Shown: piece after piece, positions 19,447 through 28,297 of the stretch
Layout of the letters: each line of letters begins with the position of its first letter
Position numbering within the stretch: the first letter of the stretch is position 1
Assembly: GCA_025963775.1 (NCBI GenBank)
Contig: JAOQAD010000020.1
Coordinates: 34,321 to 98,320 of the forward strand
Origin: Bacteroidota bacterium
Lineage (GTDB): Bacteria; Bacteroidota; Bacteroidia; 2-12-FULL-35-15
Direction of reading: 5' to 3'
Length of the DNA: 64,000 nt
The notes under the pieces: model-generated
What the model saw: only the letters and a program-made list of their open reading frames with translations
The model's database searches: none
What the model was told of the DNA's origin: nothing
Program-made: the position numbers and the translations under genes

Positions 19447-22360
19447 ATCCGTTGTTGTTAAATTTTCCGGGAATGATAATGCTCACCTTTGTGCCTGCGG
19501 CAGCTCCTGCACTGTCGTACAGGTCTTCCACCTTCAGCATGGCGCTCTTTGTGCCCAGCATCAGGTTGATGTTCTCGAGCCTGTTGGAGATCAGCTGTGT
19601 GCCCTGCGATTCACTTTGTGAACTCTTCCCGGGATTTCGGCCAACGCCATTGTCTTCGATGCAGATAAGTACATCTTCGTTTATTTTTGAAACAGAGATC
19701 AGCAGTTTTGGCTTTCTTTTTCCTTTGAGCGGGAGCAGGCCATGCCAGATCGCATTTTCAATGAAAGGCTGTGTGATTAGCGGTGGCACATCAATACGGA
19801 CCGGGTCAATATCTTCAGCGATCTCTTTCCTGATCTCGAAATCATCCCGGAAACGGAGTGTTTCCAGCTCGATGTTCAGGTCGATCACCTTCAGCTCATC
19901 GCTTAGCTTCACGATCGATTTGTCGGAATATTTCAATACATACCTGATCAGCAGGCTGAACCTGGCAAGGTACTGTGCGGCCTTATCGGATTGATCATCG
20001 AGGATCAGCTCCTGGATCGCGCTGAGCGAATTGGAAATGAAATGCGGGTTGATCTGCGCCTTTAAGGCAGTGAGCTTGTATTCGGCGAGCAGGCGCGTTA
20101 CCTCTGCTTTTTGCCGCTCCTTTTTTTTCGTTCTTGAATTGATGATAAAAATAAGAAGTAAAAGAAGGAGCAAGGCTGTAAGTACCGCCAATAAAATGAA
20201 CCAGGAAGTTTGCCAGAAAGCCGGCTCGATGGTAAAATGGATGGTAATGTTTTTCTCCTTCAGGTAATAAGGCGATACTGCAGCATAGATCAGGAGGGTA
20301 TAGCTGCCCGGGGGAAGCTTGTTGAGCGTTACAATGGTGCCATCTGCCATGCCTTGCTCGTTTTCATTATTCTCCAGCCTGTAAAAGAGTTTCTGTTTCC
20401 TTGTCGTATAATCGAGCAGGTCAACATGGAATTCGATCTTTTCCGCGTCATGCGGAAGCCTGAACGAATCACCTGTGTATATGGTACTTCCTGCCACCGC
20501 TTGTTTAAAATAAAGCTTTGAGCGTTTCCTGTTATTTATTTCCGCAAGGTCGTAACGGTACAATCCTGAATTGGCGCCAATGTACATTGCACCCTGCCAG
20601 ATCACAGGGGCAATGCATTCTTCACCAAACATGCGGTGCCAGTCGGCCCTGCCGTTCTTTTTCGTAGCAACATCTATGTAAATGCCCGTGTTCAGGCAAA
20701 CACCCACGGTAGTATCATTGATAAAAAAAACGTCCTGCAGGATATTGCCCGGGAGCTTTGGATACACGCTCACTTTATGATCAGGCTGCAGCATTAGCAA
20801 ACCATCGCCGATCGTGCAGATCCAGGTGCTGCCATCTGCCGACCTTTTTAATTCTGTAATGCCGGCCTCGCCAAAATATTTCAGGTTGTCCGGGGTGAAA
20901 ATGCTATCGTTCCTGAATATATAGAGCGACTTTGAGGTTCCGACCAGGAAGCTGTTGTCGTCAAGCCCGATCAGTTCTGTTGCTCTTGGCGGTATCCTTC
21001 GTACTTCCCTGCAGGTGTCATTTTCAATTTTACAGATCCCTGTGCGGGTGATCGTGTACACTTCTCCTTTGCTGTTTGTTTCAATGCTTACAGCCCATGC
21101 ATTTTTTCCTTCAGCAGTGAGGATCCGTTTGTAATCGCGGAAGAAGCGGTCTGTTCTCAGTATGGCATCCTTGCTGGAGATGTAATAGTCGTCACCGGTT
21201 TTTAGAATGCTCGTAATGATTGTATGCACCTGGCCTTTTAAGTCGATCTGTTCTACGCCATTGGCATTGACCTTAAATATGTTTCCCGCTACAGTGCCTA
21301 TAAAAACAGATGAATCGATCTGCTTTGCAATGCTCACCGGCTGCATGAGGCCCGGATAATTGAGGTATGCATAATCATTGATGTTCCTGCAGTGGTAGAT
21401 TCCCTCACCGGCGGTGGATACCCAGAGCCCGTCCTGGTCATCGAAAAGGATATGATTCACGGAAGTGCCCGGGAAATAATGATTGAGGACTTTCCCTGCG
21501 CTGTCGAGCTCGTACAGCCCTTCCTGGTCAACGCCAGTCCAGGTATGGCCTTTTTTATCAATGCGAACGGCCAGGATGAAATGCTGGAAAGAAATAGTCT
21601 GTACGCTGCCATCTGCCCGGGCCTTATTCAGCTCATTCTGCAAAGGGATGTAGAGGCTGCTTCCAGAAGGCACGACGTAGCGTGGAAAACCATCCTTATT
21701 GTTCAGCTGCCGGACATTGCTTGTTCCACTCTTACCGATGATCTTGTAGCTGCAGGCAGTAGCACTAGTTGTTTTGTTGCCGGGGAATGTCCTCACACTG
21801 ATGTATGAATTGCCGTTCTGAACCAGCACAAAACTGACATTCTCTTTTCTATAGTATTCGGATAAGTCAGTGACAATATAGCCGCCCTTCTGCGGGCTCA
21901 GTTTAAAGCTGCGCGACTTGGTGGAGATCCAGATGTTTTCAGAGTCATCTACGATCAGCTGGTTGATCTCTGAAACATGTGTTTTCAGGTAGGCGGAAAC
22001 TTGTTCAATGCCTCTTATTTTGAATGCGCTGTCGTTCCTCATCCGGAAGATATTTGCCCTGGCATTGGCAAACCACATTGTACCTTTTTTATCCTCAAAC
22101 ATGCAGTAGCCTGTTTGGTCGCTGAATGGAATGTTCTCGCAGATAGAAATAAAAGTGCTGCCATTGTACCTCGCCATGCCATAATCGGTGCATGCCCGGA
22201 TGTATCCCTGCCTGTCGATTTGCAGCCAGTATACGCGGTCGGAGGGCACGCCGTCGGCAGTTGTGAACCGTTCAAACTGCAGTTGCTGGGAATGGCCCGC
22301 CGCTGCAATGAGCAGCATGACGATAATGATGAAGATCCTGTGAAAGCGGCTGGTGATCAT
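19433..22360 (-). CDS. reg_prop/Y_Y_Y sensor histidine kinase (LytS type)
   Basis: 975 residues from the ATG at 22360. The frame extends 12 codons further, but a TATATTTG box at 22365-22372 lies inside that extension and the signal peptide MITSRFHRIFIIIVMLLIAA starts at 22360. Degenerate propeller blades occupy about 30-640, a Y_Y_Y domain about 650-715, one membrane helix follows SWFILLAVLTALLLL, and the His_kinase domain has its phosphoacceptor at about H773 (KAQINPHFISNS) with an ATPase domain (PFIENAIWHG, EDNGVGRNPG). Phe is usual after the Ile of the NPHF block and Asn follows; here Ser replaces the first of the usual FN pair. It senses something periplasmic and phosphorylates the overlapping LytTR regulator. 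Confidence 0.93.
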   Translation of the reverse strand: MITSRFHRIFIIIVMLLIAAAGHSQQLQFERFTTADGVPSDRVYWLQIDRQGYIRACTDYGMARYNGSTFISICENIPFSDQTGYCMFEDKKGTMWFANARANIFRMRNDSAFKIRGIEQVSAYLKTHVSEINQLIVDDSENIWISTKSRSFKLSPQKGGYIVTDLSEYYRKENVSFVLVQNGNSYISVRTFPGNKTTSATACSYKIIGKSGTSNVRQLNNKDGFPRYVVPSGSSLYIPLQNELNKARADGSVQTISFQHFILAVRIDKKGHTWTGVDQEGLYELDSAGKVLNHYFPGTSVNHILFDDQDGLWVSTAGEGIYHCRNINDYAYLNYPGLMQPVSIAKQIDSSVFIGTVAGNIFKVNANGVEQIDLKGQVHTIITSILKTGDDYYISSKDAILRTDRFFRDYKRILTAEGKNAWAVSIETNSKGEVYTITRTGICKIENDTCREVRRIPPRATELIGLDDNSFLVGTSKSLYIFRNDSIFTPDNLKYFGEAGITELKRSADGSTWICTIGDGLLMLQPDHKVSVYPKLPGNILQDVFFINDTTVGVCLNTGIYIDVATKKNGRADWHRMFGEECIAPVIWQGAMYIGANSGLYRYDLAEINNRKRSKLYFKQAVAGSTIYTGDSFRLPHDAEKIEFHVDLLDYTTRKQKLFYRLENNENEQGMADGTIVTLNKLPPGSYTLLIYAAVSPYYLKEKNITIHFTIEPAFWQTSWFILLAVLTALLLLLLLIFIINSRTKKKERQKAEVTRLLAEYKLTALKAQINPHFISNSLSAIQELILDDQSDKAAQYLARFSLLIRYVLKYSDKSIVKLSDELKVIDLNIELETLRFRDDFEIRKEIAEDIDPVRIDVPPLITQPFIENAIWHGLLPLKGKRKPKLLISVSKINEDVLICIEDNGVGRNPGKSSQSESQGTQLISNRLENINLMLGTKSAMLKVEDLYDSAGAAAGTKVSIIIPGKFNNNGYDED

Positions 22361-22364
22361 GGAA

Positions 22365-22372
22365 CAAATATA
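22365..22372 (-). promoter_or_regulatory. -7 box (TATATTTG) four bases before the kinase ATG
   Basis: On the minus strand the order is TATATTTG, TTCC, ATG. A transcript from this box would begin at or next to the start codon, so the mRNA is predicted to be leaderless. No TTTG lies at the usual -33 distance. Confidence 0.5.
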
Positions 22373-22497
22373 TGCCTTGGCGGATAACACCTGCATACGA
22401 ATGTATGGAAAAAAGCCATTTGTGCTAAAAACCTGTCCTGTGGTTTTCTAATGCCTGGGGAAAGGTTCACTTTTGCATGAACATATAAAACGCAATT

Positions 22498-23991
22498 ATG
22501 AAAAATATGCTTTTGATTCTGATAGTGCTCTGCACAGGGCCGGGATTTTCCCAGCAGGTTGACCGCATTCCTGCTAAAGAAGCCGGCCTGAAAAATTATC
22601 CTTCCCTGTATGGCTGCTTCAATAAAGGGAAAGCGGGGATCTTCCATAAAGAGATCAGCGATAAAGGAAAGCAGAAAGTGTTTACGCTTGATAAATACAA
22701 CAGCGACCTGGGAACCGTATTTTCGTATTCCTTTACACTTGAAGAAAAAGAGGAATTCCAGTTCATGGAAGTGAAGCAGGAGAAGATCTTTTTGTTCACT
22801 ACATTGTATGATGGAAGGGATAAATCATTATACCTGCGTGTGCTGGACGGCACTGCAGGGAAAGAAACAGCCGGCAGGAAACAGCTGGCTTCGCTTGCCA
22901 GTGACCCCTTCGGAGTAAGCGGGAGGAATTTTCCGATCCTGTTCTCTCCCGATGAAAGTAAGATGATGGTCGTCTCCGCTTTCCAGTGGGCGAAAAAGCC
23001 GCAGGTTGTAAAAGCAGATGTGTATGATTTGTCTTCCATGAAGCTCATCAATACCGTTGACCTTCCCGACAGCTATAACAATGTCATGATAAAATCGAGT
23101 TACTACAATGTCACCGACCAGGGGAATATTCTTTATATGATCAGGACTGATGTGAAGGATAAGGATGTGCCGCTCTCAGAAACACTAGTGTTGTACGATG
23201 CGGGTTCAAAAACGAACAAGTACCTCGCTCTTCCCCTTGCGAAAAAGAAAATAGAGAATTCGTATAATTTTATTTCAGGCGATGTTCTCTTTCTTACAGG
23301 AGTGTTCAAGGATAATTATCCGAAGAAGGATGACAAGGACAACAAGGCTGGAGTATTCTGCATCACAGCCAGCCTGAAGGATTTCAAGCTCAGTTCGGAG
23401 TTCAATTATTTCTCCCCGGAAACAGAAGAGAAACTGTCGTACAAGGATGGCGCAAAAAAGAGGGAGCTTGCCGAAAAGGAATTCAGCTCCAGGGAGCCTG
23501 TACGGACCGCAACAGGATTTTATCTCGTGGAGAATCTCACGTATACGGTGGAAATGCAGGGTTCGAATTATACCGTTTACAAGTCCTATTCGAGGGAGTT
23601 CATTGTTACTAAATTCAACACTTCCGGTAAGATGGAATTCATGAGGATCATCCCGAAGAACACAACCAATAAAATGTACGATGCTGATCTCATTGAAAGC
23701 AATGATAACCTTTACCTTTTTTATTGCGAGCATCCGAAGAACCTTGAAAAGTATACGCTTGAAAATTTTGATCCGAAAGAGTACAATGATGTGGGCGACC
23801 TGAGAGGGCCTGTTGCAGTATGTGTGAAGATAGATCCCAAAGGAAACCTCTCGAGGCAGGAGCTGCTTACCAATGAAACATGGTGCTACTGGCCGGGAAG
23901 TGGCGTGGTGCTGAAGGAAGGAAAAGAGCTGGTGGTGATGGAAATTCAGAAAGATGAATATATCCTGGATGTGTTCAGGATCAGGAAATAG
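22498..23991 (+). CDS. Secreted protein of unknown function
   Basis: 497 residues. A signal peptide (MKNMLLILIVLCTGPGFSQ) is followed by a strand-rich region with repeated short beta motifs (FPILFSPDESKMMVVSAFQW, KADVYDLSSMKLINTVDLP, ILYMIRTDVKD), suggestive of a beta-propeller. I do not recognise a family. It has no lipobox and no C-terminal sorting domain, so it is probably periplasmic. Divergent from the LytTR kinase across 137 bases and followed 34 bases later by a T9SS protein in the same direction, hence possibly under the control of the neighbouring kinase pair. Confidence 0.7.
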   Translation: MKNMLLILIVLCTGPGFSQQVDRIPAKEAGLKNYPSLYGCFNKGKAGIFHKEISDKGKQKVFTLDKYNSDLGTVFSYSFTLEEKEEFQFMEVKQEKIFLFTTLYDGRDKSLYLRVLDGTAGKETAGRKQLASLASDPFGVSGRNFPILFSPDESKMMVVSAFQWAKKPQVVKADVYDLSSMKLINTVDLPDSYNNVMIKSSYYNVTDQGNILYMIRTDVKDKDVPLSETLVLYDAGSKTNKYLALPLAKKKIENSYNFISGDVLFLTGVFKDNYPKKDDKDNKAGVFCITASLKDFKLSSEFNYFSPETEEKLSYKDGAKKRELAEKEFSSREPVRTATGFYLVENLTYTVEMQGSNYTVYKSYSREFIVTKFNTSGKMEFMRIIPKNTTNKMYDADLIESNDNLYLFYCEHPKNLEKYTLENFDPKEYNDVGDLRGPVAVCVKIDPKGNLSRQELLTNETWCYWPGSGVVLKEGKELVVMEIQKDEYILDVFRIRK

Positions 23992-24025
23992 ATTTGTAAT
24001 TTTAATAAGAATAAAAAATATGCTC

Positions 24026-26095
24026 ATGAAAAAATCAATACTGGTTGCGGCAATGTTTGTTGCCGGGCTATTTGTAAAGGCACAGCCCGGTGCGGGCATG
24101 TGGACATGGATGAACGGCAATCCTGCGAGCTACGCTCCCGTATACGGCGTGCAGGGAGTTCCTGCGCCCGGCAATCATCCTTCGTACGCTCCCAACCCGG
24201 GATTCTGGAAAGGCAAGGATGGAAAATTCTGGCTCTTCGGAACCGGCAACCTTACAGATACCTGGTCCTTCGACCCGGTTACCAACCAGTGGGCATGGGA
24301 AGCAGGAACCCATAACGGTTCTGCAAGCATCGGGACAATGGGAGTGAGTAGTTCGTCCAACAGGCCGCCACTGCTCGAAACTCCTGTTTGCTGGACTGAT
24401 ACAACCGGTAATTTGTGGATGTTCGGTGGATATGAAGCTTCATTCGGCCCCAGGAACCAGCTCTGGAAATTTGATGTTACAACCAAAGAGTGGGTATGGG
24501 TGCGTGGAAGCGCTTCACCTTTTTCCGGCGGACTGTATGGTATAAAAGGAGTTGCAAGCCCTATCAATGATCCCGCTGCACGGTTGAAAGCCAGCGGCTG
24601 GGCGGATGCCAACAACAATCTCTGGATGTGTCTCGGCGAATATTATGTGGGCACCGCCACCTTTTTCAATGATGTATGGAAGTATAACATCAGCTCCAAC
24701 GAATGGTACTGGATGGCCGGAGATTCTGCAGGCTCGGGAACAACACCGGTGAACGATATTTTTAATGGTGTCGGTGCATTCGATCCCGGGAATACGCCTG
24801 CAGGAATGCCTTCCTTCAATGCATTGCCCGACGATTCGGGGAATGGCTACCTGCTGACCATAAGCGGCAATTTCTGGAAGTATGATGTCAGCATCAATCA
24901 GTGGGCCTGCCTGCGAACAGATACTATGCGTTATAATCCGCCGCATCATTTCTTCTGTGTGCCTTCCTATGCTTATTATCCTGTGGCAACTTCGTTCAAT
25001 ACCTTGTGTGCAAAAGACAGTTGCGGAAACTTCTGGTACCGCGAAGATGGCCGGCTTTGGCAGTACAATGTGGCGCAGGATAAATTCACGCAGGTGAACG
25101 CGATCAGCGGATCTGTTCCTGTATATGGAACGCAGGGCGTGCCCGATCCGGCAAATTCACCATTTGTGAGCCGCGGTGCCGCAGCATGGATGGACAACAA
25201 TGGCAATTTCTGGCAATACGGCGGCTATGATTTTAATCCTTCCAATTTTTATTGGGTGATGTGGAAATATGTGCCCGATACGAATTGCACCAGCTGCTCC
25301 GGTGTGAATAATACTTTCGCTGATTTTCTGCCGCAGTATGGCGATCAGTGCGTACCGGCCGATATGCCCTTTACAGATTACAGTGTTAACGCTGCTGCTT
25401 ATCTCTGGGATTTCGGCGACGGGCAAAGCTCCACGCTTGCTTCGCCGGAGCATACATACACTGCTGCAGGAACCTATACTGTAACGCTCATTACAACAAA
25501 CGGCTCACATACCGATACGGCAGTATATTATGATATTGAAATTTATGATTCCCCGACAGCTGCTTTCACAACAAATGTCAGCAGCGGAAATGCAGTGCTT
25601 ACAGTCATCACCAATAACATGTCGGTCTCGGGCCCTTCAACAAGCTATCTCTGGAATTTTGGAGCAGGCGATCCCGATGAATTTGCAAACAATACATCGT
25701 ACGATTACATGAATCCGGGTAGTTACAACCTCATGCTGTATGTAACCGATAACAGTACAGGATGCTCCGATACGGCTTCTTCGGTGATCACAGTGTATCC
25801 TGTCGGGACGGGGATCGAACTGTACAGCCAGGAAGAATTTCTGAAAGCAGCGCCGAACCCTTTTGTGAATGAAACGCTCATTAAATATTCGCTGAAGAAA
25901 AATTCGGTTGTGAAAGCAGAAGTGTATAATGTATCGGGCAGGTTGGTGAAAACACTTGTGAATGCTGAGCAGGCAGCGGGAGAATACACTTACCCGTTTT
26001 CAGCAGGCGGGAAAAGGGGGGATGCGGGGAGCTATTTTGTGAAGCTTACGGTCGACGGTAAAGTGATCACGAAGCGAATCACAGCGACCCGGTAA
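24026..26095 (+). CDS. Secreted Kelch/galactose-oxidase-like protein with PKD domains and T9SS sorting domain
   Basis: 689 residues from ATG 24026 (MKKSILVAAMFVAGLFVKAQ is the signal peptide; an ATG two codons earlier is equally possible, and the long upstream extension overlaps the previous gene). Kelch-like blades (WMFGGYEASFGPRNQLWKFD, WKYDVSINQWAC, WQYGGYDFNPSNFYW) form a propeller to about residue 420. A PKD domain (YLWDFGDGQSSTLASPEHTY) and a second PKD-like domain follow to about 600, then the sorting domain (AAPNPFVNETLIKYS). Surface exposed or released; ligand unknown. A strong terminator follows. Confidence 0.87.
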   Translation: MKKSILVAAMFVAGLFVKAQPGAGMWTWMNGNPASYAPVYGVQGVPAPGNHPSYAPNPGFWKGKDGKFWLFGTGNLTDTWSFDPVTNQWAWEAGTHNGSASIGTMGVSSSSNRPPLLETPVCWTDTTGNLWMFGGYEASFGPRNQLWKFDVTTKEWVWVRGSASPFSGGLYGIKGVASPINDPAARLKASGWADANNNLWMCLGEYYVGTATFFNDVWKYNISSNEWYWMAGDSAGSGTTPVNDIFNGVGAFDPGNTPAGMPSFNALPDDSGNGYLLTISGNFWKYDVSINQWACLRTDTMRYNPPHHFFCVPSYAYYPVATSFNTLCAKDSCGNFWYREDGRLWQYNVAQDKFTQVNAISGSVPVYGTQGVPDPANSPFVSRGAAAWMDNNGNFWQYGGYDFNPSNFYWVMWKYVPDTNCTSCSGVNNTFADFLPQYGDQCVPADMPFTDYSVNAAAYLWDFGDGQSSTLASPEHTYTAAGTYTVTLITTNGSHTDTAVYYDIEIYDSPTAAFTTNVSSGNAVLTVITNNMSVSGPSTSYLWNFGAGDPDEFANNTSYDYMNPGSYNLMLYVTDNSTGCSDTASSVITVYPVGTGIELYSQEEFLKAAPNPFVNETLIKYSLKKNSVVKAEVYNVSGRLVKTLVNAEQAAGEYTYPFSAGGKRGDAGSYFVKLTVDGKVITKRITATR

Positions 26096-26110
26096 AAGGA
26101 AATAAAAGGA

Positions 26111-26145
26111 AAAGCCCTGGAATATATTACCAGGGCTTTTTTTAT
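26111..26145 (+). terminator. Intrinsic terminator
   Basis: Stem AAAGCCCTGG / CCAGGGCTTT followed by a T-rich run; it overlaps the stop end of the converging lipoprotein gene. Confidence 0.85.
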
Positions 26146-26741
26146 TTTGCAGGAGCGGCTTTCACGCTATCCGGTGCGCTTTCAGGTTCCGGAGCAGGAG
26201 CAGGCAATTCGCTTTCAGGCTGTGGAAGCTCTTTGAATGATTCGATCATCGTGTCCATGTCAGGCTCAAATTCAGCTTTCTTGTCTGCGCGTGTCCAGGT
26301 AAGGATCTGGTAAAAGGCATAAGGCGTTTCAATGATTCCGATCTTATAGTAGGCATCAATGTCATCAAACTTTCCATTGATCTCGCTGACAAGCGCATTG
26401 TTCCCGTTGATCTTCTTTTCTGTGGCAGGGCTCATTTTGCCATTCTTGATCGTTTCAAGGATCGGCTGTGAAGCGGTGGTGAAGTAAGAGCGGAGGTCAT
26501 AATCGAGGTCGTAATTCGCCATCGTTTTTTTTCGCTCATCGATCACGATCGCGTAAATATCCTTATCTGTATTCTGGTATTGAAAAGAAGCATCCTTGTG
26601 AAGGTCCACGCAGGGCTGCATGTAGTCAGGCGTTGAAATGGAATAATGCTCGTTCACTTTCACTTCTTTGAAAGCGGTTTCCTTTTTACATGAAGAAATC
26701 AACGATACAACTGCAATTGAAACTAATAACTTCCTGATCAT
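26142..26741 (-). CDS. Small lipoprotein, possibly PsbP/DcrB-like
   Basis: 199 residues. Lipoprotein signal MIRKLLVSIAVVSLISSC with Cys18 as the acylation site. The body has the pattern of a PsbP/DcrB-like domain (YSISTPDYM at the start, NALVSEINGKFDDIDAYYKI, YAFYQILTWT, MIESFKELP at the end). The tail is Pro/Glu/Ala-rich and flexible. Role unknown. It is 60 bases downstream of the HIT gene and may be the last gene of that operon. Confidence 0.75.
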   Translation of the reverse strand: MIRKLLVSIAVVSLISSCKKETAFKEVKVNEHYSISTPDYMQPCVDLHKDASFQYQNTDKDIYAIVIDERKKTMANYDLDYDLRSYFTTASQPILETIKNGKMSPATEKKINGNNALVSEINGKFDDIDAYYKIGIIETPYAFYQILTWTRADKKAEFEPDMDTMIESFKELPQPESELPAPAPEPESAPDSVKAAPAK

Positions 26742-26801
26742 TCCGGGTATATTTGGCTATAGCAAAGTACTTAAAAATATTCGGCAAAAAAAAATATGTT
26801 T

Positions 26802-27290
26802 TTAAACAGCCGGAAGGGTTGATCTCATTGAATTACAGAGTGTTTCCCATTCCTTTTGGCTGCCTGTCGTGATCCCGTTTTCCCAGGTAAACACTCCCGA
26901 AGGCTTCATGCTTTTATCGTACACCGGGATCACATTTACATGGATGTGCGGGCAGGTGTTGATGAGGCTTTGCTCCGAACCCAATGCAGCAATGTAACAG
27001 CGTGAGGGCTTTAAAAGCTGCTCGATTGCTTTTGCAGCTGCATGTGCATTGCTGAAAAGGGCGCTGTTCTCTGTTTCCGAAACCCTGCTTTGCTGCTCCA
27101 CATGTCTTTTTAGTGTGATGATGGCATGTCCCCAGAAGCGGGGATATTCTGAAAGCATCACTTTGGAATGTTTATCTTCCTTCAGGAGATAGGCCGTGTT
27201 TTTATTCATCGCGCAGATGAGGCATTCCCCCGGAGCCCTTTCCTTCCGCAATTTTTCCAGTGCTTCGTCCTTTGTGATGAGCTGCGGCAT
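26802..27290 (-). CDS. HIT family nucleotide-binding protein
   Basis: 162 residues. The histidine triad region reads CPHIHVNVIP near residue 117: the first His and the nucleophilic middle His are present, but the third position is Asn rather than His, resembling the GalT-type HxHxQ variant. CLIC near residue 23 could be half of a zinc site. HIT proteins hydrolyse or transfer nucleoside monophosphates. The start codon follows the stop of the upstream gene with no gap. Confidence 0.85.
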   Translation of the reverse strand: MPQLITKDEALEKLRKERAPGECLICAMNKNTAYLLKEDKHSKVMLSEYPRFWGHAIITLKRHVEQQSRVSETENSALFSNAHAAAKAIEQLLKPSRCYIAALGSEQSLINTCPHIHVNVIPVYDKSMKPSGVFTWENGITTGSQKEWETLCNSMRSTLPAV

Positions 27291-28295
27291 TCAGGGATTT
27301 TTTACGATGAGTGAATCCTTTTGTGCAGCCATTGCATTGTTCAATGCCTCAATGGTAAGGTTGAGCTGGTTTTCCCGGAGGTCATAATAAGAGTTGACAA
27401 GGGCGATGGTTTGGGGATAGCTGCAGCAGTTCACATTCCAGCTCCAGTAAAAATCGGTACGGTCCGACAGGTTCTTAAAATCATCCTGTGCCGGGCCGCA
27501 GCCATCGTCCTCTTCCTTCGCAAGCAGGCTTTTTTTGACCATTTCCAGGAAGCTGATATCCTGTTTCATCTTGTTCTTTATGGCGGCTGTTCCGTACGAC
27601 CAGGAGGCGATCATGTTCTCATTGCAGATCACGTATTCACGGTACGGATAATTCGAAGAGACAGTACGGATACTTGCAGCCCGGTACGAGCCGCGGTAAA
27701 GGGCTGTCTTCTTTTTTGTTTTTTTAGAATACACGAAGTAAACAGCAGCAATCCTGCCGGCTAAAGTTTTTGCAAGAACAGGCATCATCATCCTTCCGTC
27801 AAGCGTGTAAAATTCGTAGTTGATCTCATCATTTGAAACAATGGCCTTGCAGAAAATAGCATCCTTTTTAAAAGTGACCTTCAACAGCTGGTCGCCGTAG
27901 TTTTCGCCAGGGTAGCCACGGATAGTAGCCCAGGGATGCGGCCATCCGAAGCGCTTTTTAGCGAAGCGGCTGTCCAGCAAAAAAGCGGCAATAGTATCGC
28001 CCTTTGCTTTTTTTTCTTCGAGCAGCAGGTCGTAGTTGGATTTGCCGGCTGTTTCCGACTTGCTTTTTATCAGGAGTGTTTTGTTCTTTTTCAGGATGTC
28101 GATCTGCTCCGGCGTTGTCCATGTGTACAGCTCATTGCGGATGATGTTCTCATTCACGACCGAATACGATTCTTCCAGTTTGCAATACAGCGAATCATCA
28201 AAAGAAGTGAATGCACTCTCTTTTTTATCATTGTGAAAAGAGCTGAGCAAAATGATCAGCAATAAAACAGGCGCATAAAAAATGGTTGTCCGCAT
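27291..28295 (-). CDS. Exported protein of unknown function
   Basis: 334 residues with an N-terminal hydrophobic segment (MRTTIFYAPVLLLIILLSSF) that could be a signal peptide or anchor. The mature part is mixed alpha/beta with several cysteines (DDGCGPAQDD, NVNCCSYP). No family recognised. Two bases separate its ATG from the stop of the hybrid kinase and none separate its stop from the HIT gene, so it sits in the middle of a tight operon. Confidence 0.7.
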   Translation of the reverse strand: MRTTIFYAPVLLLIILLSSFHNDKKESAFTSFDDSLYCKLEESYSVVNENIIRNELYTWTTPEQIDILKKNKTLLIKSKSETAGKSNYDLLLEEKKAKGDTIAAFLLDSRFAKKRFGWPHPWATIRGYPGENYGDQLLKVTFKKDAIFCKAIVSNDEINYEFYTLDGRMMMPVLAKTLAGRIAAVYFVYSKKTKKKTALYRGSYRAASIRTVSSNYPYREYVICNENMIASWSYGTAAIKNKMKQDISFLEMVKKSLLAKEEDDGCGPAQDDFKNLSDRTDFYWSWNVNCCSYPQTIALVNSYYDLRENQLNLTIEALNNAMAAQKDSLIVKNP

Positions 28296-28297
28296 GC

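Noticed and set aside
23275..24120. 281-codon minus-strand frame
   Set aside because: Spans two real plus-strand genes in antisense; His/Ile-rich composition typical of a shadow.
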